Source: Polaromonas sp. P2-4 | Lineage (GTDB): Bacteria > Pseudomonadota > Gammaproteobacteria > Burkholderiales > Burkholderiaceae_C | DNA: 64,000 nucleotides | Reading direction: 5' to 3' | NCBI GenBank assembly: GCA_024703855.1 | Contig: CP087965.1 | Coordinates: 4,766,001 to 4,830,000, forward strand | Notes under the pieces: model-generated | The model's database searches: none | What the model saw: the letters and a program-made list of their open reading frames with translations, nothing else | Told to the model about the DNA's origin: nothing | Shown: positions 26,891-35,309 of the stretch, piece by piece | Numbering within the stretch: position 1 is the stretch's first letter | Layout: each line of letters starts with the position of its first letter | Made by a program: the position numbers and the translations under genes

Positions 26891-26912
26891 GTATATGGCG
26901 CAAGTATATGGC
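26891..26912 (-). promoter_or_regulatory. Candidate vapBC operator (direct repeat)
   Basis: GTATATGGC occurs twice (26891-26899 and 26904-26912) with 13-bp spacing, 23-45 bp upstream of the vapB start. Such spacing fits one-face binding by a VapBC complex; prediction only. Confidence 0.45.
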
Positions 26913-26973
26913 ATGTGGATATCCTTTGCGAGATCGAGCTTGCATTGCAGTTTGTCAACACATGTCTGGGCAT

Positions 26974-27009
26974 CGCCTGGCTACGCCGGCAAAACGGCGT
27001 AGCCAGGCG
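26974..27009. repeat. Perfect 15-bp hairpin between vapBC and msrA
   Basis: Arms CGCCTGGCTACGCCG (26974-26988) and CGGCGTAGCCAGGCG (26995-27009) with loop GCAAAA. It lies 10 bp beyond the msrA stop. It lacks a T-tract but could end or stabilise the msrBA transcript. Confidence 0.7.
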
Positions 27010-27019
27010 CCAATAGGGT

Positions 27020-27724
27020 CTAACTGCGGGGTTGCGAAGACACCAGCACCGGTTTTTCATGATACACCTCGGGCATCACGCTTTTCAGGTTGGCGATTTT
27101 CGGCAGATCAAACCGCGCGATATACGGTGAGCGCGGGTTCAAGGTGGCGTAGTCCTGGTGGTAGGCCTCGGCCGGATAAAACGCGTTCAGCGGTGTGAGT
27201 TGCGTCACGATCTTGCCCGGAAACATCTTCGCTGCGTCCAACTGGGCGACGTAGCGTTCAGCCACCTCTTTCTGGCTGGCATTCGTGTAAAAGACGGCCG
27301 AGCGGTACTGCGTGCCGTAGTCCGGGCCCTGGCGGTTGAGCTGCGTCGGGTCATGCGCCACTGAAAAGTAGATCTGCAGCAGCTTGCCGTAGGAGATCTG
27401 CTTCGGGTCATAAGTGATCTGCACCGATTCGGCGTGCCCGGTCCGGCCCGTCCCGATGCTGGCGTAGTTAGCAGTTTCCCGCTGTCCGCCGGCATAGCCC
27501 GAAACTGCATTCAGCACGCCCTGGGTGTGCTGGAAAACGGCCTGCACGCCCCAGAAGCAGCCGCCTGCAAACACGGCGGTTTCGCGGGCGTTTTCAATCC
27601 CTGTGGGCATGTCAAGTACCGGTGCGGGCAGCTTGACCGCTTTTTCGGCGGCCGCGCTTGCGCCAAGCAAAGCCCAGACCGACAAAATCGCCGCGCCTGC
27701 GGTCAACAGAGGTTTGCTCATCAT
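27020..27724 (-). CDS. msrA: Peptide methionine-S-sulfoxide reductase
   Basis: Repairs S-epimers of methionine sulfoxide. 234 residues with an N-terminal signal (LLTAGAAILSVWALLGASAAAEK), so probably exported to the periplasm. The catalytic motif GGCFWGVQAVFQ (about residue 54) and the family segments VSGYAGGQ, GHAESVQITYDP and AHDPTQLNRQGPDYGTQYRS are intact. The ATG overlaps the stop of msrB, indicating coupling. Two adjacent ATGs (27724, 27721) are possible starts. Confidence 0.95.
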   Translation of the reverse strand: MMSKPLLTAGAAILSVWALLGASAAAEKAVKLPAPVLDMPTGIENARETAVFAGGCFWGVQAVFQHTQGVLNAVSGYAGGQRETANYASIGTGRTGHAESVQITYDPKQISYGKLLQIYFSVAHDPTQLNRQGPDYGTQYRSAVFYTNASQKEVAERYVAQLDAAKMFPGKIVTQLTPLNAFYPAEAYHQDYATLNPRSPYIARFDLPKIANLKSVMPEVYHEKPVLVSSQPRS

Positions 27725-28215
27725 GATGCCGCCGTGAAGTTCATGGCCACGCCGTTCATGCAATAGCGCAGGCCGGTCGGTTTGGGCCCATCGTTGAACA
27801 CATGGCCCAGGTGCCCGCCGCAGCGGCGGCACAGCACCTCGGTCCGCTTCATGAACAAGGTCGTGTCGGTGTCTTCGACCACCGCTTTTTCCATCGGCTG
27901 CCAGAAGCTGGGCCAACCGGTGCCGCTGTCGAACTTGGTCTTCGACGAAAAGAGCGGCAGGGCGCAGCCCGCGCAGCTGAAAACGCCGACGCGCTTTTCC
28001 TTGTCGAGCGGGCTGCTGTAGGGGCGCTCGGTCCCGGCCTTGCGCAAGACGCGGTATTGTTCGGGCGTGAGAAGCTTTTGCCATTCGGCATCGGGGTGCG
28101 TCACTTCATAGGCCCGCGCTGCGTGCGCCGGGCTGCCGCCAAACAGGCCACGCGTGCCGGCCAGAATGCCGGATAAAGCACCGAGGCGGAGCAGGGTATT
28201 TCGTCGGCTCATCAT
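27721..28215 (-). CDS. msrB: Peptide methionine-R-sulfoxide reductase, Tat-exported
   Basis: Repairs R-epimers, complementing MsrA in the same operon. 164 residues. The N-terminus carries a twin-arginine signal (SRRNTLLRLGALSG). Zinc-binding CxxC pairs are CAGC (in FSCAGCALPLF) and CRRC (in VLCRRCGGHLGHVF), and the C-terminal catalytic Cys is in GLRYCMNGVAM. TGWPSFW is conserved. With exported MsrA this gives a periplasmic methionine-repair pair. Confidence 0.95.
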   Translation of the reverse strand: MMSRRNTLLRLGALSGILAGTRGLFGGSPAHAARAYEVTHPDAEWQKLLTPEQYRVLRKAGTERPYSSPLDKEKRVGVFSCAGCALPLFSSKTKFDSGTGWPSFWQPMEKAVVEDTDTTLFMKRTEVLCRRCGGHLGHVFNDGPKPTGLRYCMNGVAMNFTAAS

Positions 28216-28305
28216 GGACTGTCCTTTTGCTAAATTGGTTGCAGGTGTTCGATTGGTCGGTACAGCTGTTTGTTCCTTACACCGCCCAGACTGGAGCGCG
28301 CCACA

Positions 28306-28755
28306 ATGGCAAGCATGAACAAGATGTCCAGGCTCTGCGCGGGCCTGATGCTGGCCGGCGCGCTGGCGGCCTGCAACGGCCCGCCTGACGATTCGCACGC
28401 GAAGGAGGTCCAGCTGAAGCTGATGGGAACGTGGCTGCGGGACTATGAAGAAAACGGAACCCGGGTGCGCCGTGTGCTGGTGCTGGCGCCAGACGGCCGC
28501 TTTAACGAAATGTCAAAGGCCACCCAACACGACGCGATCATGGCCCGGCACGAGCACTCCGGCGAATGGCACTTCGACGGTACCAACCTCAAGCGCCGCT
28601 ACACCAGCATAGACGGCCGCCAACCCTCCGCGCCCAAGTTCCCGTATGCCGCCTTCGAGATCAGATTTGAGTCACGCAACGAGTTCATCGGCACAGACAA
28701 TGTTCGAAAGCGCCAGGTGCGCTACCAGCGCGTGGTCGATGGCACGCTGCCCTAG
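28306..28755 (+). CDS. Putative lipoprotein of unknown function
   Basis: About 149 residues. A type II signal ends in the lipobox LAAC (MNKMSRLCAGLMLAGALAAC), so the mature protein should be lipidated at Cys and membrane-anchored. The mature part (GTWLRDYEENGTRVRRVLVL, GEWHFDGTNLKRRYTSIDG) resembles small beta-rich lipocalin-like domains. Start at ATG 28306 or 28315; the longer frame from 28270 would spoil the signal peptide. Divergent from msrBA. Function not recognised. Confidence 0.75.
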   Translation: MASMNKMSRLCAGLMLAGALAACNGPPDDSHAKEVQLKLMGTWLRDYEENGTRVRRVLVLAPDGRFNEMSKATQHDAIMARHEHSGEWHFDGTNLKRRYTSIDGRQPSAPKFPYAAFEIRFESRNEFIGTDNVRKRQVRYQRVVDGTLP

Positions 28756-28828
28756 CTGCGGCAGGATGGGTTCAAGATCGAGAGGCATCATGCGCGCGGC
28801 GGGTCACCAGCCGCCATTGGGGCAAGAG

Positions 28829-28902
28829 CTTCGCGGCATTCACGCTGTCCTGATCACCGAAATAAACTCCGTCGCGCTTTCCTGCAGCCAAACCTCCCCA
28901 GG
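28829..28902 (-). pseudogene. 3'-end remnant of a second Vgb-like gene
   Basis: Reads PGEVWLQESATEFISVIRTA followed by a stop (28840), nearly identical to the end of the intact Vgb-like gene at 31277-31339. Only about 74 bp are shared; no upstream part of the gene is left. Confidence 0.7.
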
Positions 28903-28959
28903 GTGGGGTGGGGGTGAATGGTTTTTGCCAATGTCGACGGCGTCTGCCCCCATTTCAAT

Positions 28960-29878
28960 TCAGCGCTGCACCGTCGTCAGTTCTTTAACCAGAAAATCCA
29001 CGAAAGTCCGCACCCGCAGTGACAGATGGCGCGCATGCGGATACAGCAAGATGAACGGCCGCGACGTGCCGCCAAACTGGGGCATCAACTCGACCAGATC
29101 ACCCTGCTTCAAATCCTTCTCGACGATATAGCGATAGGTTTGCACCAGCCCCGCACCGCTGCGGGCCAAGGTCGTGACGCCGAGCACATCTTCCGAGCAG
29201 CAATAGCCGCCGCTGGTAAAAATATCGACGGCCTTGTTGTCAACGTGAAAAGACCAGGGGATTTTGCGTCCGGTGCTGGGCAACTCAAACTGGATGCAAT
29301 CGTGCTTTTGCAGGTCTTCCAGCGTCTTCGGTTTTCCCTGCGCTTCAGATAAGACGGCGCAGCTACCAGTACCAGCGCGGCGTCTTCCAGCTTGCGGGCA
29401 ATCAGGTTCGAGTCGTCCCGGCGCGCCCGCGGATCGCCAAGTCGTATCCCTCGTCGGCAAAATCGATGTTCCGGTTGCTCAGATGCACGTCGACCTGCAC
29501 GTCCGGATAGAGCTGGCGAAACTGCGGCAGCATGGGCAATACGCGGTAATGGGCATAGGGCGTCGGCATGCTGATGCGCAGCAACCCGGCCGGGGCGGCC
29601 TGACCGCCGGTCACCAGGCGCTCGGCGTCGACCAGCTGCGACAAAGCCTGACGGCATTGCTCGAAATAGAGGCGACCGCCATCGGTCAGCCGGATCTGCC
29701 TCGTCGTGCGCACGAAGAGGCGCACACCCAGCCGTTCCTCCAGCCGCGACACGGAGCGGCTGACCGCTGCTGGCGTCACGCTCGCCGCCGCCGCCGCCGC
29801 GGTAAAGCTGCTGAGCTCGGCAGCCAGGCAAAACAGCTCAATGCTGCCCAGCAAAAGATCGTCGAAGTTTCGCTTCAC
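28960..29878 (-). CDS. LysR-type transcriptional regulator (frameshifted)
   Basis: Divergent from the SDR gene and its likely regulator. The N-terminal half is in one frame (LLGSIELFCLAAELSSFTAA, VTPAAVSRSVSRLEERLG). Then the protein passes through a second frame (DDSNLIARKLEDAALVLVAA, about 29400-29330) and a third (KTLEDLQKHDCIQFELP onward). Two indels, near 29410 and 29345, explain this. The rejoined protein of about 306 residues has the normal two-domain layout of the DsdC/CrgA-like LysR group. C-terminus ends at 28960. Confidence 0.85.
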
Positions 29879-29898
29879 TGAAGCCCCCTTGTTCCTTC

Positions 29899-29920
29899 AT
29901 TGATTACGTCATGTATCAAT
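29899..29920. promoter_or_regulatory. Candidate LysR operator in the LysR-SDR divergent gap
   Basis: ATTGAT-N10-ATCAAT dyad about 20 bp upstream of the LysR start and 150 bp before the SDR gene, in an AT-rich stretch. Fits a LysR recognition site; prediction only. Confidence 0.4.
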
Positions 29921-30069
29921 TAATTTGTGAAAACCGATATTTATCTTCACCGAGCACATAAATATAGTTCATCACATCGGGACTGAACAACCACTTTCAC
30001 CCGATTCGGCGCCGGGAACCAGCTTTTGAAACTCGCGCCACCTACCCAACCAACTGAAGGACTATCGCA

Positions 30070-30813
30070 ATGAGCACAGACAACAAAACAGTCGTTATCA
30101 CCGGCGCGTCGAGCGGCATTGGTTTTGCGCTGGCAGAAGAATATTTGAAACGGGGCTACAACGTGGTCGGCAATGCCCGCACCGTGGAGCGCCTGCAAAC
30201 AGCCGCCGAAAAACTCGGCAACCCGGCCAATTTCCTGCTGGTCGAGGGCGACATAGCCAAACCGGCCACAGCCAAAAATCTGTTTGCCCAAGCCATCGCC
30301 AAGTTCGGCAAGGTCGACATTCTGATCAACAACGCCGGCATCTTCACCGCCAAGCCCATCGGCGACTACACCGAAGACGACCTGGAATCCATAGTCGGCA
30401 CCAACCTGAAAGGCTTTTTCTACCCCTCGCAGCAAGCTGCCACGCACATGGCAAAGAACAAGCGGGGCCATATCGTGACGATCACCGCCAGCATCGCGAT
30501 GCAACCGAACGCGAAAGTGCCTGCGCTGCTGCCGGTGCTGATCAAAGGCGGCCTGAACCAGGCGACCCGCGCCCTGGCACTCGAACTGGCGTCTTCCAAT
30601 GTGAAGGTCACGGCAGTTGCGCCCGGCATCATTGACACCCCGATGCACAGCACCGACGAAGGCACCCGGGCCTTCTTCAAAACGCTGGCGCCGACGGCCC
30701 GCACCGGTGTGACCAAGGACATCGTTGACGCCGTGCTGTACCTGACCGAAGCGCAATTTACGACGGGTGTTGTGCTGGCTGTGGACGGCGGGTCTTCCGC
30801 CGGAACCTGGTAA
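30070..30813 (+). CDS. SDR family oxidoreductase lacking the catalytic tyrosine
   Basis: 247 residues with a Rossmann fold. The nucleotide site TGASSGIG (about residue 12), DILINNAGIF and the serine strand VTITASIAMQP are present. At the usual YxxxK site the sequence is VPALLPVLIKGGLNQ: the Lys is there but the Tyr is replaced by Leu/Pro. SDRs with this ALTKGGL-type motif exist and may be inactive or atypical reductases. C-terminal VLAVDGGSSAGTW is canonical. Followed 157 bp later by a tautomerase gene, possibly in the same transcript and under the divergent LysR. Confidence 0.88.
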   Translation: MSTDNKTVVITGASSGIGFALAEEYLKRGYNVVGNARTVERLQTAAEKLGNPANFLLVEGDIAKPATAKNLFAQAIAKFGKVDILINNAGIFTAKPIGDYTEDDLESIVGTNLKGFFYPSQQAATHMAKNKRGHIVTITASIAMQPNAKVPALLPVLIKGGLNQATRALALELASSNVKVTAVAPGIIDTPMHSTDEGTRAFFKTLAPTARTGVTKDIVDAVLYLTEAQFTTGVVLAVDGGSSAGTW

Positions 30814-30969
30814 TCCGTACACCCGTTGACGAAGGCCGCTGCCGTGCATTCCCTTCAATTTCCTGCGCTGGACCCGACCCTGTTGGGGCGGCGTGCGGGC
30901 GGCGCCCCTCCTTCAAAAATCCTGCCCAATAAACCGGCGATCACACCAAACACCTGAGAAAGTTCTGCC

Positions 30970-31192
30970 ATGCCCTACGTCAATATCCGCATCACCCCAC
31001 GAAGGCGCCACCCCAGCGCAAAAACTGCAGCTGATTGAAGGCGCAACCGATCTGCTGACTCGCGTTCTCAGCAAAAATCCAGCCACCACTTTTGTCATCA
31101 TCGACGAAGTCGAGACTGACAACTGGGGCGTGGCGCGCGAGAACGTGACGACATTGCGCCAGCGCGAAGCGGCGAGAAAGGCGGCGGGCTAG
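30970..31192 (+). CDS. 4-oxalocrotonate tautomerase-like protein (frameshifted)
   Basis: Short tautomerase-superfamily enzyme. It begins MPYVNIRIT, so the catalytic Pro-1 would be exposed after Met removal. An extra C in a C4 run near 30994 shifts the frame; the remainder (GATPAQKLQLIEGATDLLTR, VIIDEVETDNWGVARENV) is in the other frame and ends at 31192. About 74 residues when joined, the usual monomer size. Nature of the keto-enol substrate unknown. Confidence 0.8.
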
Positions 31193-31276
31193 ACGACACC
31201 GGGCCGCAGCCCTGAGCGGTATGCCAGCCGCTCGCAGCGGGCCCGCCGAACATCGTCTGCGCAATTTTCGCGGCAT

Positions 31277-32312
31277 TCACGCTGTCCGGATCACTGAAAT
31301 AAACTCCGTCGCGCTTTCCGGCAGCCAAACCTCCCCAGGCCGGCCCAGTATCTGGCGGATGTTGGTGGCGGTACGCGGCATGGTCAGCGCGTCGAACTTC
31401 TCGCTCTTCGGGTCGAAGCGCAGCATGGCGTTGTTGCTCCACCTCGGCGGCCCAGACGATGTCTTTGTCGTCCACGTACACAGCGTATACGTGCGGCTCG
31501 GCTCCTGGCGCTTTCCAGGTGCGCCAGCTGTTGGCGCCCGTGCCCAGCGCCGGGTCGTGCATGGAGAGGTTGCCGCTGTTCCATTCGGACACCCAGATGC
31601 GGCCGCGGCTGTCGGACCAGACGCGGCGCGCGCCCTGGCGCGGCGTGGGCGGCTCCACGATGCGTGACTCGCCGGTTTTGCGGTCGATTTGCGCAATGAA
31701 CGACCCGGCCAGCGAGCACCACCAGACGTCGCCTTTGGGCGTGGCGCAAATGCCGTAGGGCCCGCGCCCGCGGGGTGACTCTTTCACGCTGACCATGCCG
31801 GTGCGCACGGCCACTTTGCCGACGTAGCCGCCTTGCCCGGTAAACCACAGGTCGCCCTCGCCATCAAAGGCGCAGGTGTTGAGGTTGGCGTAGGGCGTGC
31901 CAGCGGGCAGGGGGAAGAGCTTGACCTCGCGCGCCGGCCAGCTCACGCGCGCCATGGCGTTTTGCCCTCCGTCGGTCAGCCAGGCCGCGCCGTCGGGCCC
32001 AGCAATGACGCCGTGCGGTGACGAGCCGCTGCCCAAAGCGATCAGTTCCGACTTGCCCGTGCGCGGGTCAAACCAGCCCAGGTGTCCGCTGCGCTGCGCA
32101 GAAAACCAGACCCCGCCATCAGGCGCGGGCGCCACGTCGTGAATGCCGGTGGCGCGCGGCGTCTTGAGCGGCCAGGATTGCAAACGAGAGGCGCCCGGCG
32201 CCTGCGCGCGGCCGGCGCTGGGCCAGAGCAGGGCGGCGGACAGCACGCCCAGGGTGGTGCGGCGGGTGGGTTGGGTGAGGTGGAACGGGTGAGCGTTTAT
32301 CGGCAAGGTCAT
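31277..32312 (-). CDS. Virginiamycin B lyase (Vgb)-like beta-propeller protein (frameshifted)
   Basis: Exported propeller protein of the streptogramin-lyase-like family. A twin-arginine signal (TRRTTLGVLSAALLWP) precedes repeating propeller blades such as GIHDVAPAPDGGVWFSAQ, PHGVIAGPDGAAWLTDGG and PYGICATPKGDVWWCSLAG. One extra G near 31446 shifts the frame; the correct end (NNAMLRFDPKSEKFDALTM, then GRPGEVWLPESATEF) stops at 31277 after about 345 residues. Environmental homologues are numerous and rarely antibiotic-resistance genes; true substrate unknown. Start at ATG 32312. Confidence 0.82.
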
Positions 32313-32532
32313 GGCAATACCTCCAGCGTGCTTGAGCTCTGTGGGACGGCTTCGGGCTGGATCATTCTGGCGGCAATGTATGGCGACATGCAAGCAGCGC
32401 ACGCGCTTGCCGCGTTGCGACAAGGGGAACTGCCGCAGGCAGACCGCTCACGACGGGCCTGCCTACAATCGACCAGCTTGCGCATCAGGCCTGAACCTGC
32501 AGCGTGCCTGATCTGTTTGACTCCCATCGCCC

Positions 32533-33835
32533 ATGACTACCGGCTCTGCCACCCTCTCCGCGGCGACGCGACGTTCCATTCTTTTGCTGTCTTTTGCCAC
32601 GTTTGCCAGCATGGCGGCGCAGCGCATTTGCGACGCCATGTTGCCCGAGCTGTCGCGCACGTTTGCCGTGAGCCTGGCGCAGGCGGCGCAGGTGGTGTCG
32701 GTGTTTGCGGTGGTGTATGGCCTGGCGCAACTCGTGTATGGCCCGCTGGGCGACCGGCTGGGCAAGTTCGGCATCGTCACCTTTGCCACCTTGGCGTGTT
32801 GCGCGGGCAGCATCGCTGCCGTTTTTGCTGCCAGCCTGGACATGCTGGTGCTGGCGCGTGTGATGGTGGCACTGGGGGCTGCGGCGTTTTTTGGGGTCAG
32901 AGTCCAAATTCGCCAAGCCTTCGGCTCGCCCGGAGGGTGCGGTGCAACGCACCGCAGCGAAATTGGTGTCTGACCCCAATAAACGCCTGGATTGGCGACA
33001 CGGTCTCCTACGAGCTGCGCCAGGAGACGCTGGCGCGCGTCGGGCTGGGCACCACGCTGGGACTGGTGGGCGGGCAGTTGATGGGGGGCGTGCTGACCGA
33101 CGCCCTGGGCTGGCGTTGGGCATTCGGCTTCATGACGCTGCTTTTGGCGTGGTCGGCTCGCTGCTGTATGCCGACTGGCGCCGCCAGCAGGCGATGCCCG
33201 TGGTGGCGGCCACCAGTACCGGGCCGGACGGGCGGCCGGGCTTTGTGGCGCAGGCGCTGATCATCATCACCGGACCGTGGTCGCGCATCGTGCTCTTCGT
33301 GGCCTTTGTCGAGGGCGCGGCGGGTTTCGGCGTGCTGGCGATCTGGGCGTCGCACCTGCACCGGGCGTTGGGCCTGTCGCTCTCGGCGGCCGGCGCCATT
33401 GTGGCGCTGTTCGGCCTGGGCGGCATGCTCTACATGGCGGTGGCGCGCCACCTGATTCGCCGTTTGGGCGAGCGGGGGCTGGTCGTGCTCGGTGTGGTCC
33501 TGCTGGGCCTGTCGGCCCTGGTGCTGGGTTTCACGCCGTACTGGCTGCCGACCCTTCCGGCGAGCCTGCTGGCCGGGTTTGGCTTTTTCATGTTCCACAA
33601 CACCATGCAGACCAACGCCACACAGATGGCCCCGGCCGCGCGCGGCACGGCGGTGTCGCTGTTTGCCCCGGCGCTGTTCCTCGGACAGTCGGTGGGTGTG
33701 CTGCTGGCCGCCGGCCTGACGGAGCGCATCGGCTCCGGCGCCATGATCGCGCTGGGCGGCGCGGTGCTGGTGGCCATCGGTTTGTTTTTCGCGCAGGCGC
33801 TGCGCCGGCGTGACGAGCTGATGTGCCCGCAGTAA
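32533..33835 (+). CDS. MFS transporter interrupted by a REP-like palindrome
   Basis: Twelve-span major facilitator. N-terminal spans and the MFS motif A (YGPLGDRLGKF, about residue 77) are intact up to ALGAAAFF at 32892. Then 85 bp with GGGGTCAG...CTGACCCC ends interrupt the frame. The protein resumes as INAWIGDTVSYELRQETLAR in another frame, and a further indel near 33147 moves it again to VVGSLLYADWRRQQ, continuing to 33835. Unlike the single-base lesions elsewhere, an 85-bp insertion cannot be a sequencing slip, so this gene may be truly disrupted. Substrate class not apparent. Confidence 0.78.
32893..32977. repeat. 85-bp REP-like palindromic insertion
   Basis: Begins GGGGTCAGAGTCCAAATT and ends AATTGGTGTCTGACCCC, imperfectly self-complementary, with inner GCGGTGCAACGCACCGC hairpin (32939-32955). 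This format is that of REP/BIME sequences mobilised by REP-associated tyrosine transposases; no such transposase is in the window. Confidence 0.75.
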
Positions 33836-33853
33836 GCGCCGAGGTCTGCCTGG

Positions 33854-33918
33854 TTGCTATTGAAATAATAGCTGCTTGCGCTCGTCCTGTATGGGCTGGA
33901 GGCCGATTTTGCTTGTAA
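33854..33918 (+). repeat. 63-bp dispersed repeat, copy 4
   Basis: TTGCTATTGAAATAATAGCTGCTTGCG (start 33854) through ATGGGCTGGAGGCCGATTTTGC, located 18 bp after the MFS stop. Confidence 0.85.
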
Positions 33919-34109
33919 TAACCGGGTGGACGGGGTGCCGGGCTGGCTCAGGCCGGTTTGGCCGCCACCACGGAAAATCCGTGATTGAATGGAGGTTTCG
34001 GCCCTTCACCTTCTCACCTTCACCTGGCGCGCAACACACACCATGGCATCAGCACAGGGCTGTCTATTTTGTCGCAACATGGCGCCACACTGTTTCAACT
34101 CCCTTTGTC

Positions 34110-34510
34110 ATGGCCACCGCGTCGCGCAAGACTAAAAAGAGCCAGCCAGCCGCCACCGGCAGGGCCGCGCAGCAGCGCCCGGCGCGCGCCGCGCAGCCAC
34201 CACTACCACGTCTACGTGATCGAGCTGTCGGATGAAGTGTGGAATGTGGGGCGCTACCGGCGCGCCAACCCGGACTACCTGCTGGGCAAACCGTTTGTCT
34301 ATGTGGGCATGACGGGGCTGGACCCCGATGTGCGTTTTGACAAACACAAGGCGGGCATCCAGTCCAATGTGTTTGTGCAAAAGTACGGTGTTCGCCTGCT
34401 GCCCGGGCTGTACGCCATGTACAACCCGATGCCGTATGAAGGCGCGCGACATGGAGGTGGAGCTCGGCATTGCGCTGCGCGAGGCGGGTTACGGCGTCTG
34501 GCAGGCCTAG
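34110..34510 (+). CDS. GIY-YIG-like domain protein (two frameshifts)
   Basis: Basic N-terminus (MATASRKTKKSQPAATG) followed, in a second frame, by HHYHVYVIELSDEVWNVG and PFVYVGMTGLDPDVRFDKHK, and then, in a third frame, by DMEVELGIALREAGYGVWQ. The VYV / VYVGMT / R-x-x-x-H / E spacing resembles a GIY-YIG nuclease core, but the match is by eye. Indels are near 34195 and 34445. The stop codon TAG (34508-34510) is formed by the first three bases of the adjoining 163-bp palindrome, so the natural end may have been altered by that element. Confidence 0.6.
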
Positions 34511-34670
34511 TGTGGTGTTGCACGCTATCCGGCACATAAAACCGCGTCTTTTCGTCCATGGCGGCGTTGCAAATCCGCGCAATAGCGGGGCTATTGCTGT
34601 GGTTTGCGCCTTGCCCTGAACAAAAATCCATCGGTTTTATTTGTGCCATCAAGCATGCAACACCACACTA
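34508..34670. repeat. 163-bp long palindrome B
   Basis: Perfect 15-bp terminal inverted repeats TAGTGTGGTGTTGCA (34508-34522) and TGCAACACCACACTA (34656-34670). Inside, GCACATAAAACCG pairs with CGGTTTTATTTGTGC, and the centre is AATAGCGGGGCTATT (34581-34595), flanked by GGCGTTGCAAAT and TTTGCGCCTTG. Same length and core as 22849-23011. Confidence 0.85.
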
Positions 34671-34787
34671 GCGGTGAGCGGGCCCGCTGCACAGCAGGTG
34701 GTGGCGGACCGCAAGGCGGCGCAGGCGAAGTTGTGGCGCGGCCGGTGGCAATGGCGCCCGGGCGGCTGAGCGTTTGTCCGCTTCTCT

Positions 34788-35226
34788 TCAGCGCGCCACC
34801 AGCACGGGAACGGGCGACTCCGCTACCACCCTGGCGGCCACGCTGCCCAGCATCAGCCGGGCCAAGCCAGTGCGGCCGTGCGAGCCGATGACGATGAGGT
34901 CGGCGCCTTCGTCCCTGGCCGTCTGCACAATGCCGCCCGGCGCGGTCACATCTTCGGCCATGCGTAATTGCAGATCTACCTTCGGGCCGGTCTGCTCGCA
35001 CAGCGCGGCCACCTTGGCATGGGCCTGGGCGGCGTGCTCGTGGGCCGCCGACATGTAGGACTGGAAACCCAGGGGGTTGGCCTGGCCGATGCCGAGGAAA
35101 GGATAGGGGTCCACCACATACAGTGCGGTGAGTTTGGCGCCATGCGCGCGCCAGGCCCACGGCCAGTGTTGCCGCGTGTTCGGACGCGGCGGAGCTGTCG
35201 GTGGCCAGCAGAATGTGATTGAACAT
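34788..35226 (-). CDS. Universal stress protein, UspA family (frameshifted)
   Basis: Cytoplasmic ATP-binding stress protein of about 146 residues. The N-terminus NHILLATDSSAASEHAATLA is in one frame; the rest (VVDPYPFLGIGQANP, DEGADLIVIGSHGRTGLARLMLGSVAARVV) is in another, with an indel near 35150. The ATP-binding G-2x-G-9x-G(S/T) motif is seen as GSHGRTGLARLMLGSVA. No neighbouring gene hints at a specific role. Confidence 0.87.
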
Positions 35227-35309
35227 GGGGCCTCATTTCTTGGTTGATCAAACCATCTACTGTAGCGTGGGCGCCGGGTGCAAGCTTAAAAGTCAAAAAC
35301 CCCGCCGGT

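Noticed and set aside
26869..27060. N-terminal extension of the VapB frame
   Set aside because: It would translate the operator-like repeat and hairpin and overlap the msrA end; VapB proteins begin near MVATTLFINN.
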